This document shows positions 16,548 to 25,717 of a stretch of 64,000 nucleotides of DNA, in pieces. A model generated the notes under the pieces. That model did not search any database. It had not been told where the DNA came from and worked only from the letters and a program-made list of their open reading frames with translations. Location of the stretch: positions 1 to 64,000 of the forward strand of contig CAAGAW010000020.1 in NCBI GenBank assembly GCA_900767465.1, given 5' to 3'. A program made the position numbers and the translations under genes. Source of the DNA: Clostridia bacterium (lineage in GTDB: Bacteria > Bacillota > Clostridia > Christensenellales > Pumilibacteraceae). The stretch's first letter is position 1; every line of letters begins with the position of its first letter.

Positions 16548-18407
16548 TTACGCCTTACGTCTGAGGTTTACGATAAGAACGTTTACGTCGGCGGGGGTAA
16601 CGCCGCTGATACGCGAAGCCTGACCTATACTAAGCGGACGTATCGCGTTGAGTTTTTCCGCCGCTTCGAGCCGGAGTCCTTTTACCCGAGTGTAGTCGGT
16701 ATCGGGCGAAAGCGGTGTGTTTTCCAGCCGCTTTTGTTCGGCGCGAGCCTTTTCGGCGCGGACGAGGTAGCCTTCGTACTTGACCTCGGTGATCAGCGTG
16801 GAAAGCGAAGCCGCGTCGAGCGAGCGGAAGAAATCGAACTTCGAGTTGACAACGTCGGGTGTCACGAACGGGTGACGGATAAGCGCGCGGAGCGTTATTC
16901 CCGATACGGGGACGGATTCGCCCGCAGCCTCGAACATTTCTTTAAGTTCCGCGGGTGGAATCACGGTGTCGAGTTTCGCTCTCGCCTCGTCGAGTTTTTT
17001 TACGCGGTTGCGGTAGACGCGCCAGCGGCGGTCGTCCACGAGTCCCGCTTCTCTTCCGATGGGAGTAAGGCGAAGATCGGCGTTATCCTGACGGAGCGAA
17101 AGCCGGAATTCGGCGCGGGAAGTCATCATGCGGTAAGGCTCGTTGGTACCGACGGTTACGAGGTCGTCGATAAGCACGCCGATATACGAGTTGTCGCGGG
17201 TAAGAATCATAGGCGGCTTGCCCTTAAAATATAACGCGCCGTTTATGCCGGCTACTATGCCCTGCGCCGCCGCCTCTTCGTAACCGGACGTTCCGTTAAC
17301 CTGCCCGGCGAAAAACAAACCTTTGATTTTTTTGTGCATAAGGCTTGGGAACAGTTCGGTGGGGTTTATGCAATCGTACTCGATCGCGTACGCGTCGCGC
17401 ATGATTTCCACGTTCTCGAAGCCCTTTATCGAGCGATACATATCGGCTTGCACGAACGCCGGAAGAGAGGTGGAAATTCCCTGAACGTACATTTCCTCCG
17501 TACCGTCGCCTTCCGGTTCGAGAAAGAACTGATGACGGCTTTTGTCCGAAAACCGGACGATTTTGTCTTCTATCGACGGGCAGTACCTCGCGCCCACGCC
17601 GTGGATAAGACCGGAATACTTGGGCGAAAGCGACAGATTTTCGCGAATGACGTCGTGGGTGGCTTCGTTGGTGTAGCCGAGATAACAGCAACGTTTTTTC
17701 GCGTTGACTTTGCCGCCGAGCGCGGAAAACGAATATACGTCCGTTTCGCCCTCCTGAATTTCGAGCGCGGAAAGATCGACGGTCGAACGTTTCACCCGCG
17801 CGGGCGTACCCGTTTTGAATCGGCGCACTTCGATGCCGAGCGCGCGCAGACTGTCGGAAAGGTAATTCGCGCGGTTAAAGCATACGGGTCCGCGTTTTTC
17901 GATTACGTCGCCCACGATAATGGTGGATTGAAGGTACACGCCCGAAGCGATTACCACGACGGGAGCGTAATACTTCATGAGATAAACCGTCTTTACGCCC
18001 CTGACTTCGCCGTTTTCGACGATGAGTTCTTTTGCTTCGCCCTGACGAAGATGAAGCCGCGGCTGATTTTCGAGCGCGCGTTTCATATAGTCGTGGTACT
18101 TGTACTTGTCCACCTGCGCGCGGAGCGACTGAACCGCCGCGCCCTTGCTGCGGTTGAGCATACGAAGTTGCGTCAGCGTAGCGTCCGCCGCTTTGCCCAT
18201 TTCGCCGCCGAGCGCATCCACCTCACGTACGAGATGTCCCTTTGCGGTGCCGCCTATACTCGGATTGCACGCGAGATACCCGACGTTGTTGAGCGTTATG
18301 CTGAGAACGAGCGTTTCCAGCCCCATACGGGCAAGAGCAAGTCCCGCCTCTACTCCGGCGTGACCTGCTCCTACCACTATTGCGTCGTAATATTGTTTGT
18401 CGTTCAT
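16548..18407 (-). CDS. mnmG: tRNA uridine-5-carboxymethylaminomethyl modification enzyme MnmG (GidA)
   Basis: 619 residues, full length. With MnmE it modifies the wobble uridine of several tRNAs in the cytoplasm. It carries the FAD-binding [11 protein letters not shown] at the N-terminus, the GidA signatures [15 protein letters not shown] near residue 270 and [19 protein letters not shown] near 365, and the C-terminal helical domain with [11 protein letters not shown]. It starts 6 bp after potD in the same direction and so may be carried by the polyamine operon transcript. This differs from the usual mnmE-mnmG-rsmG order near the replication origin. Confidence 0.97.
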   Translation of the reverse strand: MNDKQYYDAIVVGAGHAGVEAGLALARMGLETLVLSITLNNVGYLACNPSIGGTAKGHLVREVDALGGEMGKAADATLTQLRMLNRSKGAAVQSLRAQVDKYKYHDYMKRALENQPRLHLRQGEAKELIVENGEVRGVKTVYLMKYYAPVVVIASGVYLQSTIIVGDVIEKRGPVCFNRANYLSDSLRALGIEVRRFKTGTPARVKRSTVDLSALEIQEGETDVYSFSALGGKVNAKKRCCYLGYTNEATHDVIRENLSLSPKYSGLIHGVGARYCPSIEDKIVRFSDKSRHQFFLEPEGDGTEEMYVQGISTSLPAFVQADMYRSIKGFENVEIMRDAYAIEYDCINPTELFPSLMHKKIKGLFFAGQVNGTSGYEEAAAQGIVAGINGALYFKGKPPMILTRDNSYIGVLIDDLVTVGTNEPYRMMTSRAEFRLSLRQDNADLRLTPIGREAGLVDDRRWRVYRNRVKKLDEARAKLDTVIPPAELKEMFEAAGESVPVSGITLRALIRHPFVTPDVVNSKFDFFRSLDAASLSTLITEVKYEGYLVRAEKARAEQKRLENTPLSPDTDYTRVKGLRLEAAEKLNAIRPLSIGQASRISGVTPADVNVLIVNLRRKA

Positions 18408-18413
18408 AAAACC

Positions 18414-19622
18414 TCAGTTGCGCACGTTAGCCCATTTTACGCTGATGTCCGCGTCGCGGCTGCCGAAGTCGCGCATGGTTCCGCAACGGTTAAGCGTTTC
18501 GGCGGACGGGAACATCATATCGAGGTACATTGCCTTCCACGCGGTTTCTTCGCCCGCTGCAGCGCCCGTTCCGAGCGTTTCGTCCGCTTCGTACTCGGCT
18601 TTGAGTTCGTCGTAAGCGGCGGTAACCGGGCTTATCGCGCCGGCGTACTCGCTGTTTCGGAGCGCAATCTTTTTGGTGCAGAGAAATTCGAGGAAGTAGT
18701 TTGCCGCCTCGACGTTTTTGGCGTATTTGGAAATTACGAAGCAGTCGAGATAAATGTTGCCGCCCTCTTTGGGAACGACGTACCACATATTGCGGTTGCC
18801 GGTGTGTTCGACTCCGTCGTCGTCCTCGTAATCGTTCATGACGTAACCGGCGTCGCACGACCACATAAGCGCGACTTCGACGTCCGTTTTGCCCGAGGCC
18901 ATATCGAATTTAAGGCTTTCTCCGCCCCAGAGGAAGTTGGACTTTGCCGAAGCGAGCGTAGCGATCGCCGCGTTTATACTCTCTTCCGAAAAGTCGTGAT
19001 AAATCGCCTGCAATTTCTCGTTGTCGTACTTGCCCGTCATAAGCGACTCGCGGTTGTTCCAGATCGCCGCGGAGGTTATCGCCTCGCGGAGGGAGTCCTT
19101 ATTCGCGCTCTTTCCCTCCTTATATTCGTCGGTATAGATAGCCGACCAACTATCGATATGCTTTTTCGTTTTTGCGTAGTCGTACATAATCCCGAACGTT
19201 CCGTACATATAAGGAACGGAATATTCGAGCGTCGGATCGGAAATTTTAGCGCGCTCGACGTATTCGGGTTTTATGACGCTTCCGACGTCTACGCGGTCTT
19301 TATCCACTTTGAGAAGAAGGTCTTTCGCGATAAGTTGTTCGACGGCGTAATCGGACGGAAGAAGAAGGTCGTAGTCGGCGTGATCGCGCTCGACGACGGT
19401 GAGTATTTCTTCTACCGCGTCGAAAGTGGTGGGGGTGACGACTTTAACTTGTTTGCCCGTTTTTTCGGCGTACCAGCTCTCGAACTCGGTAAAAATTCCC
19501 TCGTCGATATATTCGCCGGGAACGTACATTTTAAGTTGTTCGGCGCGATTGCCGCACCCGGTGAGAAAAACGAACGGCATTGCCGTTACGAGTACCAGAA
19601 GCACTGCGATAAATTTTTTCAT
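18414..19622 (-). CDS. potD: Spermidine/putrescine-binding lipoprotein
   Basis: 402 residues with a lipoprotein signal (Cys23 in FLTGCG). It binds polyamines outside the cell and delivers them to PotBC. The family pattern is visible: an early strand LKMYVPGEYIDEG, TPTTFDAVEEILTVVE, YDLLLPSDYAVEQLI and VALMWSCDAGYVMND, plus the aromatic-rich cleft segments. Slightly longer than E. coli PotD (348). It is the last transport gene of a potABCD operon, 26 bp after potC. Confidence 0.92.
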   Translation of the reverse strand: MKKFIAVLLVLVTAMPFVFLTGCGNRAEQLKMYVPGEYIDEGIFTEFESWYAEKTGKQVKVVTPTTFDAVEEILTVVERDHADYDLLLPSDYAVEQLIAKDLLLKVDKDRVDVGSVIKPEYVERAKISDPTLEYSVPYMYGTFGIMYDYAKTKKHIDSWSAIYTDEYKEGKSANKDSLREAITSAAIWNNRESLMTGKYDNEKLQAIYHDFSEESINAAIATLASAKSNFLWGGESLKFDMASGKTDVEVALMWSCDAGYVMNDYEDDDGVEHTGNRNMWYVVPKEGGNIYLDCFVISKYAKNVEAANYFLEFLCTKKIALRNSEYAGAISPVTAAYDELKAEYEADETLGTGAAAGEETAWKAMYLDMMFPSAETLNRCGTMRDFGSRDADISVKWANVRN

Positions 19623-19648
19623 TTTTTACTCCTTTTGTTTTTTTGCGG

Positions 19649-20476
19649 TCACGCCGCGGTCTGCGCTTTTTTGCGCTTGTTGCGTTTTACTACGTTTACT
19701 ATTATAAGCACGGCAAGCACGGTTACGAAAAGTATGGTGCTCAGCGCGCGTATAGCCGGATCGAGATTGCGGCGGATACTTGCGTACACGTAAGTCGAGA
19801 TCGTGTTTACTCCGTTTGTTCCTTTGTTGAGGTTTGTTACCACGAAATCGTCGAGCGACAACGTAAACGCGAGCGCGAATCCCGAGATCATTCCGCCGAC
19901 GAGTTGAGGAACTATTACGGTAAACAGACTTCTGAGCGGACTTGCGCCGAGGTCGAGTCCCGCCTCGTAAAGGTTGGGGTTGAGTTGACTTAGTCTCGGC
20001 GACACGGTAAGGATTACGTAAGGCGTAGTCATTACGGTATGAGCGAGAATAAGCCAGCCGACGCCCTTTTGTACGGGAAGTTTAAGCACGTCGCGAAGAA
20101 ATATCGATAAAAGGAAGAATCCGACGGCGGTTACTATTTCGGCGTTTACGACGGTAATCTGCGAAACGAAATTCACCGTTTTTTTGCCGCGTTTCATATA
20201 ATGAAGTCCTACCGCGGTGAGCGTTCCGACGGCAGTCGCGAGTGTTGCCGACACGAGTCCGATTATAAGCGTATTGAGCGTTGCCGACATAATCTGACGG
20301 TTAGAAAACAGGCTGGAATAAAGCGAAAACGTGAACTGTCCGAAACCGTTTGCGCTGCCGATGTTCTTTTCGGACGAGAACGAGTACACTACTATAAGAG
20401 CGATGGGAGCGTACAACGCGACGAGTACGACGATCAGGAAAACCCATCTTAAAACGAGCGAAACTTTCTTGTTCAT
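19649..20476 (-). CDS. potC: Spermidine/putrescine ABC permease PotC
   Basis: 275 residues with six predicted membrane helices. The cytoplasmic EAA-type coupling loop is YEAGLDLGASPLRSLFTVIVP near residue 170, followed by the typical FALAFTLSLDDFVVTNL of PotC. It forms the channel with PotB. It overlaps potB by 4 bp (ATGA), so the two are translationally coupled. The C-terminus is lysine-rich and cytoplasmic. Confidence 0.93.
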   Translation of the reverse strand: MNKKVSLVLRWVFLIVVLVALYAPIALIVVYSFSSEKNIGSANGFGQFTFSLYSSLFSNRQIMSATLNTLIIGLVSATLATAVGTLTAVGLHYMKRGKKTVNFVSQITVVNAEIVTAVGFFLLSIFLRDVLKLPVQKGVGWLILAHTVMTTPYVILTVSPRLSQLNPNLYEAGLDLGASPLRSLFTVIVPQLVGGMISGFALAFTLSLDDFVVTNLNKGTNGVNTISTYVYASIRRNLDPAIRALSTILFVTVLAVLIIVNVVKRNKRKKAQTAA

Positions 20477-21288
20477 TGCGCGTCGCCTCCTTTAATCGTA
20501 ACGGGTCGGTGCTTCGTCTCTCCGCCGCCGACGAGCGAACTTATCAGCATGGTGAGAAACACGAGTACGAGCAGTACGAACGACAGCGCGGAACCTACTC
20601 CCCAGGTGCTTGTCGTAGTAAAAAGTCCGTTGATTTTATTGCCGATTACGTTAGTTGCGGTATTACCCATCATATTGGTAATGGCGTACGCGCTGAATAC
20701 GGGCATAAATACCATCGTTATCCCGCTTACGATGCCGCCCTTCGAGAGCGGAAGCGTTACTTTTACGAAAGTGGTAAAACCGTTCGCGCCGAGGTCGGCG
20801 GACGCTTCGGCGTAACTCTTGTCCATGTCGGTAAGCACGGTATAGATAGGCAACAACATAAACGGCAAAAAGTCGTAAACCATACCTATAATCACGGCAA
20901 GAAGCCCTTCGCCTATCCCCAGAACGTACAAAAGTGATTTAAGCGCGATTATCCGGAGTACGAAGTTCATCCACATCGGGATTATAAACAAAAGCGCGAG
21001 GATTACGTAACGATTGAACGGCGCGGACGCGAGTATAAGCGCGGTCGGGTACGCGATAAGCAGGCAAACGGCTGTGGTAAGCGCGGCGATCCCTATCGTT
21101 TTGAGCAGCAATATCACGTTGGAACTTTCGGTAAAAACAAGTCTGAAATTGTTGAACGTAAAACTTCCGTCCGCTCCGATAAACGCGTACACAAGTACGA
21201 GTACGAGCGGAAAAACGACGAACAGAGCGCAGATAACCACGTACGGAAGCGCGAATACAAACGGCTTAAACGTACTACTTCTCTTCAT
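20473..21288 (-). CDS. potB: Spermidine/putrescine ABC permease PotB
   Basis: 271 residues with six membrane helices. Its coupling loop is [22 protein letters not shown] near residue 165. The start at 21288 is preferred over an ATG 42 bp upstream because GAGGAGG sits about ten bases before it and the protein then begins like the family ([17 protein letters not shown]). It overlaps the end of potA by 14 bp, which fits translational coupling across the operon. Confidence 0.92.
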   Translation of the reverse strand: MKRSSTFKPFVFALPYVVICALFVVFPLVLVLVYAFIGADGSFTFNNFRLVFTESSNVILLLKTIGIAALTTAVCLLIAYPTALILASAPFNRYVILALLFIIPMWMNFVLRIIALKSLLYVLGIGEGLLAVIIGMVYDFLPFMLLPIYTVLTDMDKSYAEASADLGANGFTTFVKVTLPLSKGGIVSGITMVFMPVFSAYAITNMMGNTATNVIGNKINGLFTTTSTWGVGSALSFVLLVLVFLTMLISSLVGGGETKHRPVTIKGGDAQ

Positions 21289-22753
21289 CCTCGTCAGCCT
21301 CCTCGATCTTCTCGAAAGCGATTTTTTCATGATCGACTTTGATACCTACGCGGTCGCCCATATCCCACTCGTCGGGGGTGTCGGTGTAAAAGTCCTCGTC
21401 GGTATCCGAGTAAACCTGAACCTGATAGTAACTGCCTTTATAGAGCGTTTGCGTGACGTTTCCGCCGATCGTTCCGTCCTGCTCGTCGTCGGTGAGTTCA
21501 ACCGCGTCGAACGGTACGCGGATCTTGACGGGCGTTCCTTTTTCAAGGTCGGTTGCGCCCGCAAACTCGAAAGTCCCGCCGCAAAAGTCTACGGTATTCT
21601 CGCCGCTTATCACGCCGTGGAATTCGTTTACGGTACGGAGTTTTTTCATAATATGGATACCGTTGGGTTTGATTCCGATGCGGACGCGCTCGCCCTGCTT
21701 TGCTTCGGTCGTGGACTGAACGGTAAATTCGTAGCCTTTCGCTTCCACTTCCATTTCGTACCACGTTCCTTTGAACACGGACGAAAGCACTACGCCTTCG
21801 AGTTGTCCTTTTTCGCCGCCCGACGGATAAAGTTTGATATCCTCGGGTCGGACGACGAGGTCGACCGGCTCGTTGCGATCAAATCCCTTGTCCTCGCATT
21901 CGAAGTTCGTGCCGAGGAACTTGACCGAGTAGTCGCGCGTCATTACGCCGGATAGAATGTTGCTCTCGCCGATAAAGTCCGCAACGAACGCGTTTGCCGG
22001 CTCGTCGTAAATCTTTTTCGGCGTACCGATCTGCTGAATTACTCCGTCGTTGATAACCACCACTACGTCCGACATCGTAAGAGCCTCTTCCTGATCGTGC
22101 GTTACGTAAATAAAGGTTATGCCGAGTTCGGAATGCATCTTCATAAGCTCGATCTGCATTTCTTTGCGCATTTTAAGGTCGAGCGCGCCGAGAGGCTCGT
22201 CGAGAAGCAGAACTTTGGGTTCGCAAACGATCGCGCGGGCGATAGCCACACGCTGTTGCTGTCCGCCCGAAAGCGAAGTCACGTCGCGGTGACCGTAATC
22301 TTCGAGTCCGACGAGTTTAAGCGCGCGGTTCACCTTCTCTTCGATTTCCGCTTTGGTGAGTTTACGCGTAACCGCAACCTCTTCGCCCTTACGATTAACG
22401 GTCGTTCCCGCGGGAATACGTTTGAGTTTGAGTCCGTACGCCACGTTTTTGAACACGTTAAGGTGCGGGAAAAGCGCGTACTTCTGGAAAACCGTGTTGA
22501 TCGGACGCTTATACGGCGGCACGTACGTCACGTCCGCGTTTTCGACGTAAATATTGCCCGAATCGGGTACGGTGAATCCCGCAATCATACGAAGAAGCGT
22601 GGTCTTGCCGCAACCGGACGGACCTAAAAGCGTAACGAACTGCCCGCGCCTTACGGACAGATTCATATCGTCGATGACGGTTTCGCCGTCGAACACTTTG
22701 GTTACGTTCTTTACTTCGATGATCTTGTCGAATTTTTCTCTCGTCTCTCTCAT
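21275..22753 (-). CDS. potA: Spermidine/putrescine ABC ATPase PotA with extended C-terminus
   Basis: 492 residues; E. coli PotA has 378. The ATPase domain has Walker [12 protein letters not shown], signature LSGGQQQR, Walker [12 protein letters not shown] and [11 protein letters not shown] 20-residue insert ([18 protein letters not shown]) precedes the signature and is common in Clostridia PotA. The C-terminal TOBE region is doubled and ends in an acidic tail (EEADEDEE). The start at 22753 is chosen because CAGGAG lies before it; the longer frame to 22906 is non-coding repeat. First gene of potABCD. Confidence 0.93.
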   Translation of the reverse strand: MRETREKFDKIIEVKNVTKVFDGETVIDDMNLSVRRGQFVTLLGPSGCGKTTLLRMIAGFTVPDSGNIYVENADVTYVPPYKRPINTVFQKYALFPHLNVFKNVAYGLKLKRIPAGTTVNRKGEEVAVTRKLTKAEIEEKVNRALKLVGLEDYGHRDVTSLSGGQQQRVAIARAIVCEPKVLLLDEPLGALDLKMRKEMQIELMKMHSELGITFIYVTHDQEEALTMSDVVVVINDGVIQQIGTPKKIYDEPANAFVADFIGESNILSGVMTRDYSVKFLGTNFECEDKGFDRNEPVDLVVRPEDIKLYPSGGEKGQLEGVVLSSVFKGTWYEMEVEAKGYEFTVQSTTEAKQGERVRIGIKPNGIHIMKKLRTVNEFHGVISGENTVDFCGGTFEFAGATDLEKGTPVKIRVPFDAVELTDDEQDGTIGGNVTQTLYKGSYYQVQVYSDTDEDFYTDTPDEWDMGDRVGIKVDHEKIAFEKIEEADEDEEK

Positions 22754-22915
22754 TAACGTTCTCCTGTTTCTGCCCGCGATTCCCGCGGCTTTGTTTGTGG
22801 TTTTGGCAGGGAGCCCCTGCCGGCAAGTATTCGGATTATCCGCGTATATCGCGGCTTGGTTTGCTTTTTTGTTGTACGTATTAAGTTTTTTGCGACATAG
22901 GCGCATTCGACGATC

Positions 22916-22960
22916 CGTGTTCCCTTTCGGGAGATTGCCACGGCGCAGAGCCTGCGCGGG
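22916..22960 (+). repeat. Dispersed repeat family 1, copy A (divergent)
   Basis: Contains CGGGAGATTGCCACGGCGC, shared with copies at 22999-23048 and, inverted, 23209-23258. Confidence 0.6.
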
Positions 22961-22998
22961 CGAGTGTTTTTGAGGTTATACCGTTCCTCTACGTCCGT

Positions 22999-23048
22999 CT
23001 TCCCTTCCGGGAGATTGCCACGTCGCGCTTTGCGCTCCTCGCAATGAC
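22999..23048 (+). repeat. Dispersed repeat family 1, copy B
   Basis: About 50 bp running from TTCCCTTCCGGGAGATTGCC to CTCCTCGCAATGAC. This sequence type (ending in GCAATGAC and containing GGGAGATTGCCAC) is a widespread intergenic repeat in bacterial genomes. Copy B aligns with inverted copy C over its whole length with about ten differences. Confidence 0.7.
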
Positions 23049-23208
23049 AAGGCGGTACGGGTGTGCGTTTGGTTAAATAATGTCAGTCCAAATCAACCGC
23101 CGCTCACACCCTTATAGCAACGTCATTCCCAGATGACGTGGGCGAAACACCTTTTCGCTTGGGTTAATACGGTTCCCTTATTATCCGCCGCTCACGCCTA
23201 CATAGTTT

Positions 23209-23258
23209 GTCATTCCGAGGGAACGAAGTGACCGTGGGAATCTCCCGGAAGGGGAACG
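23209..23258 (-). repeat. Dispersed repeat family 1, copy C (inverted)
   Basis: Starts GTCATTCCGAGGGAACGAAG and ends with TCTCCCGGAAGGGGAAC; the reverse complement matches copy B. B and C together form a 260 bp inverted pair. Confidence 0.7.
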
Positions 23259-23303
23259 TTAGTGACGGCGACCGACGGGCGATGAGCCGCCACCGGCGAG
23301 TAG

Positions 23304-23325
23304 GGCGGGACGCCATCGTCCCGCC
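23304..23325. repeat. GC-rich palindrome inside the repeat cluster
   Basis: GGCGGGACG and CGTCCCGCC form a 9 bp perfect stem with a 4 nt loop. No T-run follows. Confidence 0.6.
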
Positions 23326-23348
23326 GCATAACGGGTACGATAGTTCTC

Positions 23349-23444
23349 GTTTCTACTGCGGGGGATTTCTCGGCGGTGAGCCACCGCGGGCATTTGGCTG
23401 GCGCGGATACGTAGCGTGCCGTTTCTACCGCGGGGGATTTCTCG
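23349..23444 (+). repeat. Dispersed repeat family 2, two direct copies
   Basis: Positions 23349-23372 and 23421-23444 are the same 24-mer apart from one base (GTTTCTAC, then T or C, then GCGGGGGATTTCTCG), 72 bp apart. Confidence 0.7.
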
Positions 23445-23648
23445 ACTAACGCTCGAAATGACATCGTGTTCGTTTGCTTTACGACCGAATTCAAAGCAAC
23501 TTGCGAAAAGCGTCCGTGCAATTTGACGAGGGGATTTTTTCGTCAGACGAAAAAACGTATCGGGAGCGGCGCGACGGCGTACTGACGGTACGTCGAGCGT
23601 CGCGAACGGGTGCGTTTTTGAAGTATCACGGAAAAATAACCCGTCAAA

Positions 23649-24182
23649 TCAAAAGTTGGGAGGACACGAAAGCCATACAACTACCGCCTTCGACTTACCT
23701 TCGTTTTCGAGGTAATGCGTTTTGCCGGAAGAAAAATAAAAACTTTCGCCGGCTTTGGCGCGCTCGGCATGCTTGCCGATATGGACGGTGACGCAGCCGC
23801 TGAGGACGTAACCGAACTCTTCGCCTTCGTGAGGAAGGTCCTTTTCGGTGGCGGCACCGGCAGCAAGTTCGACGTGGATAGGCTCCATCATATTCTTCTG
23901 AGCGGTCGGAACGAGCCAGGTCGTAGTCACATTCTCGCCCGTTTTGACGAAATAATCGTCCTCCCCGAACACGATTTTCGTTTCGTCGTCCGAAGCGAAA
24001 AAGTCGGTAAGCGACACGCCGAGCGTTTGCAGAATATCTTTCAGCGTAGCGATCGACGGACTCGTGAGGTCGTTTTCGAGCTGGGAAATATAACCCTTGG
24101 TCAGTTCGCACCTGTCGGCGAGTTCCTCTTGCGTAAGTTGGTTTTTTAGTCGCAATTCTTTGATTTTTACGCCTATTTCCAA
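23649..24182 (-). CDS. XRE-family regulator with cupin domain, probable polyamine-operon repressor
   Basis: 177 residues. N-terminal helix-turn-helix (about 6-60) reads IKELRLKNQLTQEELADR and KGYISQLENDLTSPSIATL. The C-terminal cupin (about 105-172) has HEGEEFGYVLSG and a closing sheet. This HTH-cupin family (PuuR-like) commonly sits before potABCD in Clostridia and senses polyamines. Here it lies upstream of potA in the same direction but 0.9 kb away, separated by repeats, so it may no longer share a transcript. GGAGG lies upstream, some 12-15 bases before the ATG. A perfect palindrome in its leader (24247-24265) is a likely operator. Confidence 0.85.
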   Translation of the reverse strand: MEIGVKIKELRLKNQLTQEELADRCELTKGYISQLENDLTSPSIATLKDILQTLGVSLTDFFASDDETKIVFGEDDYFVKTGENVTTTWLVPTAQKNMMEPIHVELAAGAATEKDLPHEGEEFGYVLSGCVTVHIGKHAERAKAGESFYFSSGKTHYLENEGKSKAVVVWLSCPPNF

Positions 24183-24246
24183 GTCGCGCGCCTCCTTTTT
24201 GAAAAGATTAGTATAGCAAAACCCCGAGTTTAGAAGGTTACGGTAT

Positions 24247-24265
24247 AATAAACTGAAAGTTTATT
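24247..24265. promoter_or_regulatory. 19 bp perfect palindrome, candidate operator of the XRE-cupin regulator
   Basis: AATAAACT-GAA-AGTTTATT between the divergent XRE and divIC-like genes, just downstream of the predicted XRE transcription start. The position fits autorepression. Confidence 0.5.
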
Positions 24266-24282
24266 TTTGCTAAACCGCGAAT

Positions 24283-24312
24283 ATTGTATGTTATATGCGA
24301 AAATTTGTCAAT
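24283..24312 (-). promoter_or_regulatory. Promoter of XRE-cupin gene
   Basis: TTGACA (24307-24312), 18 bp, TACAAT (24283-24288) on the minus strand. Confidence 0.5.
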
Positions 24313-24370
24313 CGTTTTGAGGCGATTTGTCGAGAAATTTTAAAATTTTTTACCGATAACGCGCTTACGC

Positions 24371-24399
24371 TTGAAAAATGCCGCAAGATATGCTATAAT
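24371..24399 (+). promoter_or_regulatory. Promoter of divIC-ppx operon
   Basis: TTGAAA (24371-24376), 17 bp, TATAAT (24394-24399). Confidence 0.65.
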
Positions 24400-24465
24400 A
24401 CCGACGTAAAAATGCGGGAGTCGCGTTTTCCGGACGCGAAACGAACCATTTTAAGGAGAATCAAA

Positions 24466-24735
24466 ATGAAGCAATCTACGCTGAAAGCGATAACGGTATC
24501 GGCGGTTATATTCCTCGTCCTGCTTACCGTCGCTTTGGTGATAAACGTGGTAAAACTTACGACGGCAAACCGCAAAAAGGCTCAACTTGCCGAAACGAAA
24601 GCGAAAATCGAGCGCGAAATTACGAACGCGGACGGTCAGATAGATTATTTCGGGTCGGACGAATACGTAAGCCGTTACGCGCGTGAGTATCTTAATATGA
24701 AAGACAAGGACGAGGAGGTTATAACCGGCAAATAA
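24466..24735 (+). CDS. DivIC/FtsL-like septum formation protein
   Basis: 89 residues. A short cytoplasmic N-terminus, one membrane helix (about 10-32) and an extracellular coiled coil (KKAQLAETKAKIEREI) are followed by the conserved tail EYVSRYAREYLNMKDKDEEV, typical of the septum formation initiator family. These proteins join the division complex with FtsL and DivIB. An upstream ATG at 24295 is rejected; AAGGAG lies seven bases before 24466. The stop overlaps the next gene by one base (TAATG). This gene beside a Ppx/GppA gene is a known Clostridia arrangement. Confidence 0.85.
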   Translation: MKQSTLKAITVSAVIFLVLLTVALVINVVKLTTANRKKAQLAETKAKIEREITNADGQIDYFGSDEYVSRYAREYLNMKDKDEEVITGK

Positions 24736-25604
24736 TGGACGCGGTTATAGATATAGGCAGCAACTCGGTCAGGCTGATGACCGAGGACGGCAGGGCGGTA
24801 AACCGCAAAACTCTCGCCTCTACCGCTCTTGCGGACGGACTTGCTCTGACAGGGTATCTGTCGGACGAGGCTATGGACAGAACGGCGGCGGCTATACGCT
24901 CGTTCGTGGCGGAAGCGCGGCGGCGCGGCGCGGAAAACGTGTATATTTTCGGCACCGAGGCTATGCGCGCGGCGAAGAACGGCAAGACGTTCAAAGCGCG
25001 GATCGAAAAGGAAAACGGATTGCCCGTAGACGTTATTTCGGGCGAGACGGAAGCGCGGCTCGGACTTATAGGCGCGGCGGGCGACGCGGCGGGCGAAGTT
25101 ACGGTAATAGACATCGGCGGCGCAAGCGTAGAAATTATTCGCGGTGATAAAGACCGGATAACTTACGCAAAATCCGCTCCGCTCGGTATGGTACGGCTTA
25201 TCGACCTCGTCGGCTCGGAAAAGACCGCGATAGAACGGTTTATCGAGCGCGAACTGCCCGTTTTCGGAATAGTGAGCGGCACGGACGACGCGATCGCGAT
25301 AGGCGGAACCGCCACTTCCCTCGCCTCGATGGACCTTGATCAGACGGTTTATAATCCCGACGAAACTCACGGACACGTGCTTACTCTCGCTTCTTTATCG
25401 CGACTCCGCGACAAAGTTTTTTCCACCCGCGACCTTATTTCGCGCTTTCCCACTCTGACGCCGAACCGCGCGCGGGTGATCGGACACGGCGCGATAATGT
25501 TGCTGTCGCTGGTCGAATATCTCGGAATCGACGGCGTTACCGTTTCCGAACACGACAACATGGAAGGTTATCTGACGTATATCCGTAGTAAAAACGCGCA
25601 ATAA
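24735..25604 (+). CDS. Ppx/GppA-family phosphatase
   Basis: 289 residues, close to the roughly 300-residue core form without the C-terminal HD domain of E. coli Ppx. It has the actin-like ATPase fold motifs: VIDIGSNSVRLM at the N-terminus, FGTEAMRAA, the catalytic glutamate region GETEARLG near residue 115, VIDIGGASVEI near 130 and AIGGTATSLA near 195. Family members hydrolyse inorganic polyphosphate or pppGpp; the specificity is not readable here. Translationally coupled to the divIC-like gene. Confidence 0.9.
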   Translation: MDAVIDIGSNSVRLMTEDGRAVNRKTLASTALADGLALTGYLSDEAMDRTAAAIRSFVAEARRRGAENVYIFGTEAMRAAKNGKTFKARIEKENGLPVDVISGETEARLGLIGAAGDAAGEVTVIDIGGASVEIIRGDKDRITYAKSAPLGMVRLIDLVGSEKTAIERFIERELPVFGIVSGTDDAIAIGGTATSLASMDLDQTVYNPDETHGHVLTLASLSRLRDKVFSTRDLISRFPTLTPNRARVIGHGAIMLLSLVEYLGIDGVTVSEHDNMEGYLTYIRSKNAQ

Positions 25605-25646
25605 CCGGTTTGATATGTGTATTATTTATTGCCTTCGCTTTAACGC

Positions 25647-25683
25647 AAAAGCCCGCTCGGCACAACCGAACGGACTTTTTTTC
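25647..25683. terminator. Terminator of ppx, likely bidirectional
   Basis: AAAAGCCCGCTCGG pairs imperfectly with CCGAACGGACTTTTTTT. It lies between convergent ppx and the cation ATPase gene. Confidence 0.75.
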
Positions 25684-25717
25684 GTCGCGAAAATCGCGAT
25701 ACGTTATCGTTTTTTCG

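Larger units (their letters stand above)
22754..23648. other. Intergenic repeat cluster between potA and its regulator
   Basis: About 900 bp without a gene, holding several copies of at least two short dispersed repeat families in both orientations plus GC-rich hairpins. Open frames here (for example 23207-23449) have no ribosome binding site and simply cross the repeats. Confidence 0.7.

Noticed and set aside
17334..19793. An 819-codon plus-strand frame over mnmG-potD-potC
   Set aside because: Shadow of three certain genes; same antisense composition and no start signal.
23207..23449. Possible 80-residue protein downstream of potA
   Set aside because: The frame runs through dispersed repeats and a palindrome; repeated peptide stretches simply reflect the DNA repeats.
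22754..23648. CRISPR array
   Set aside because: Repeats are few, unevenly spaced and in both orientations, with no cas genes.
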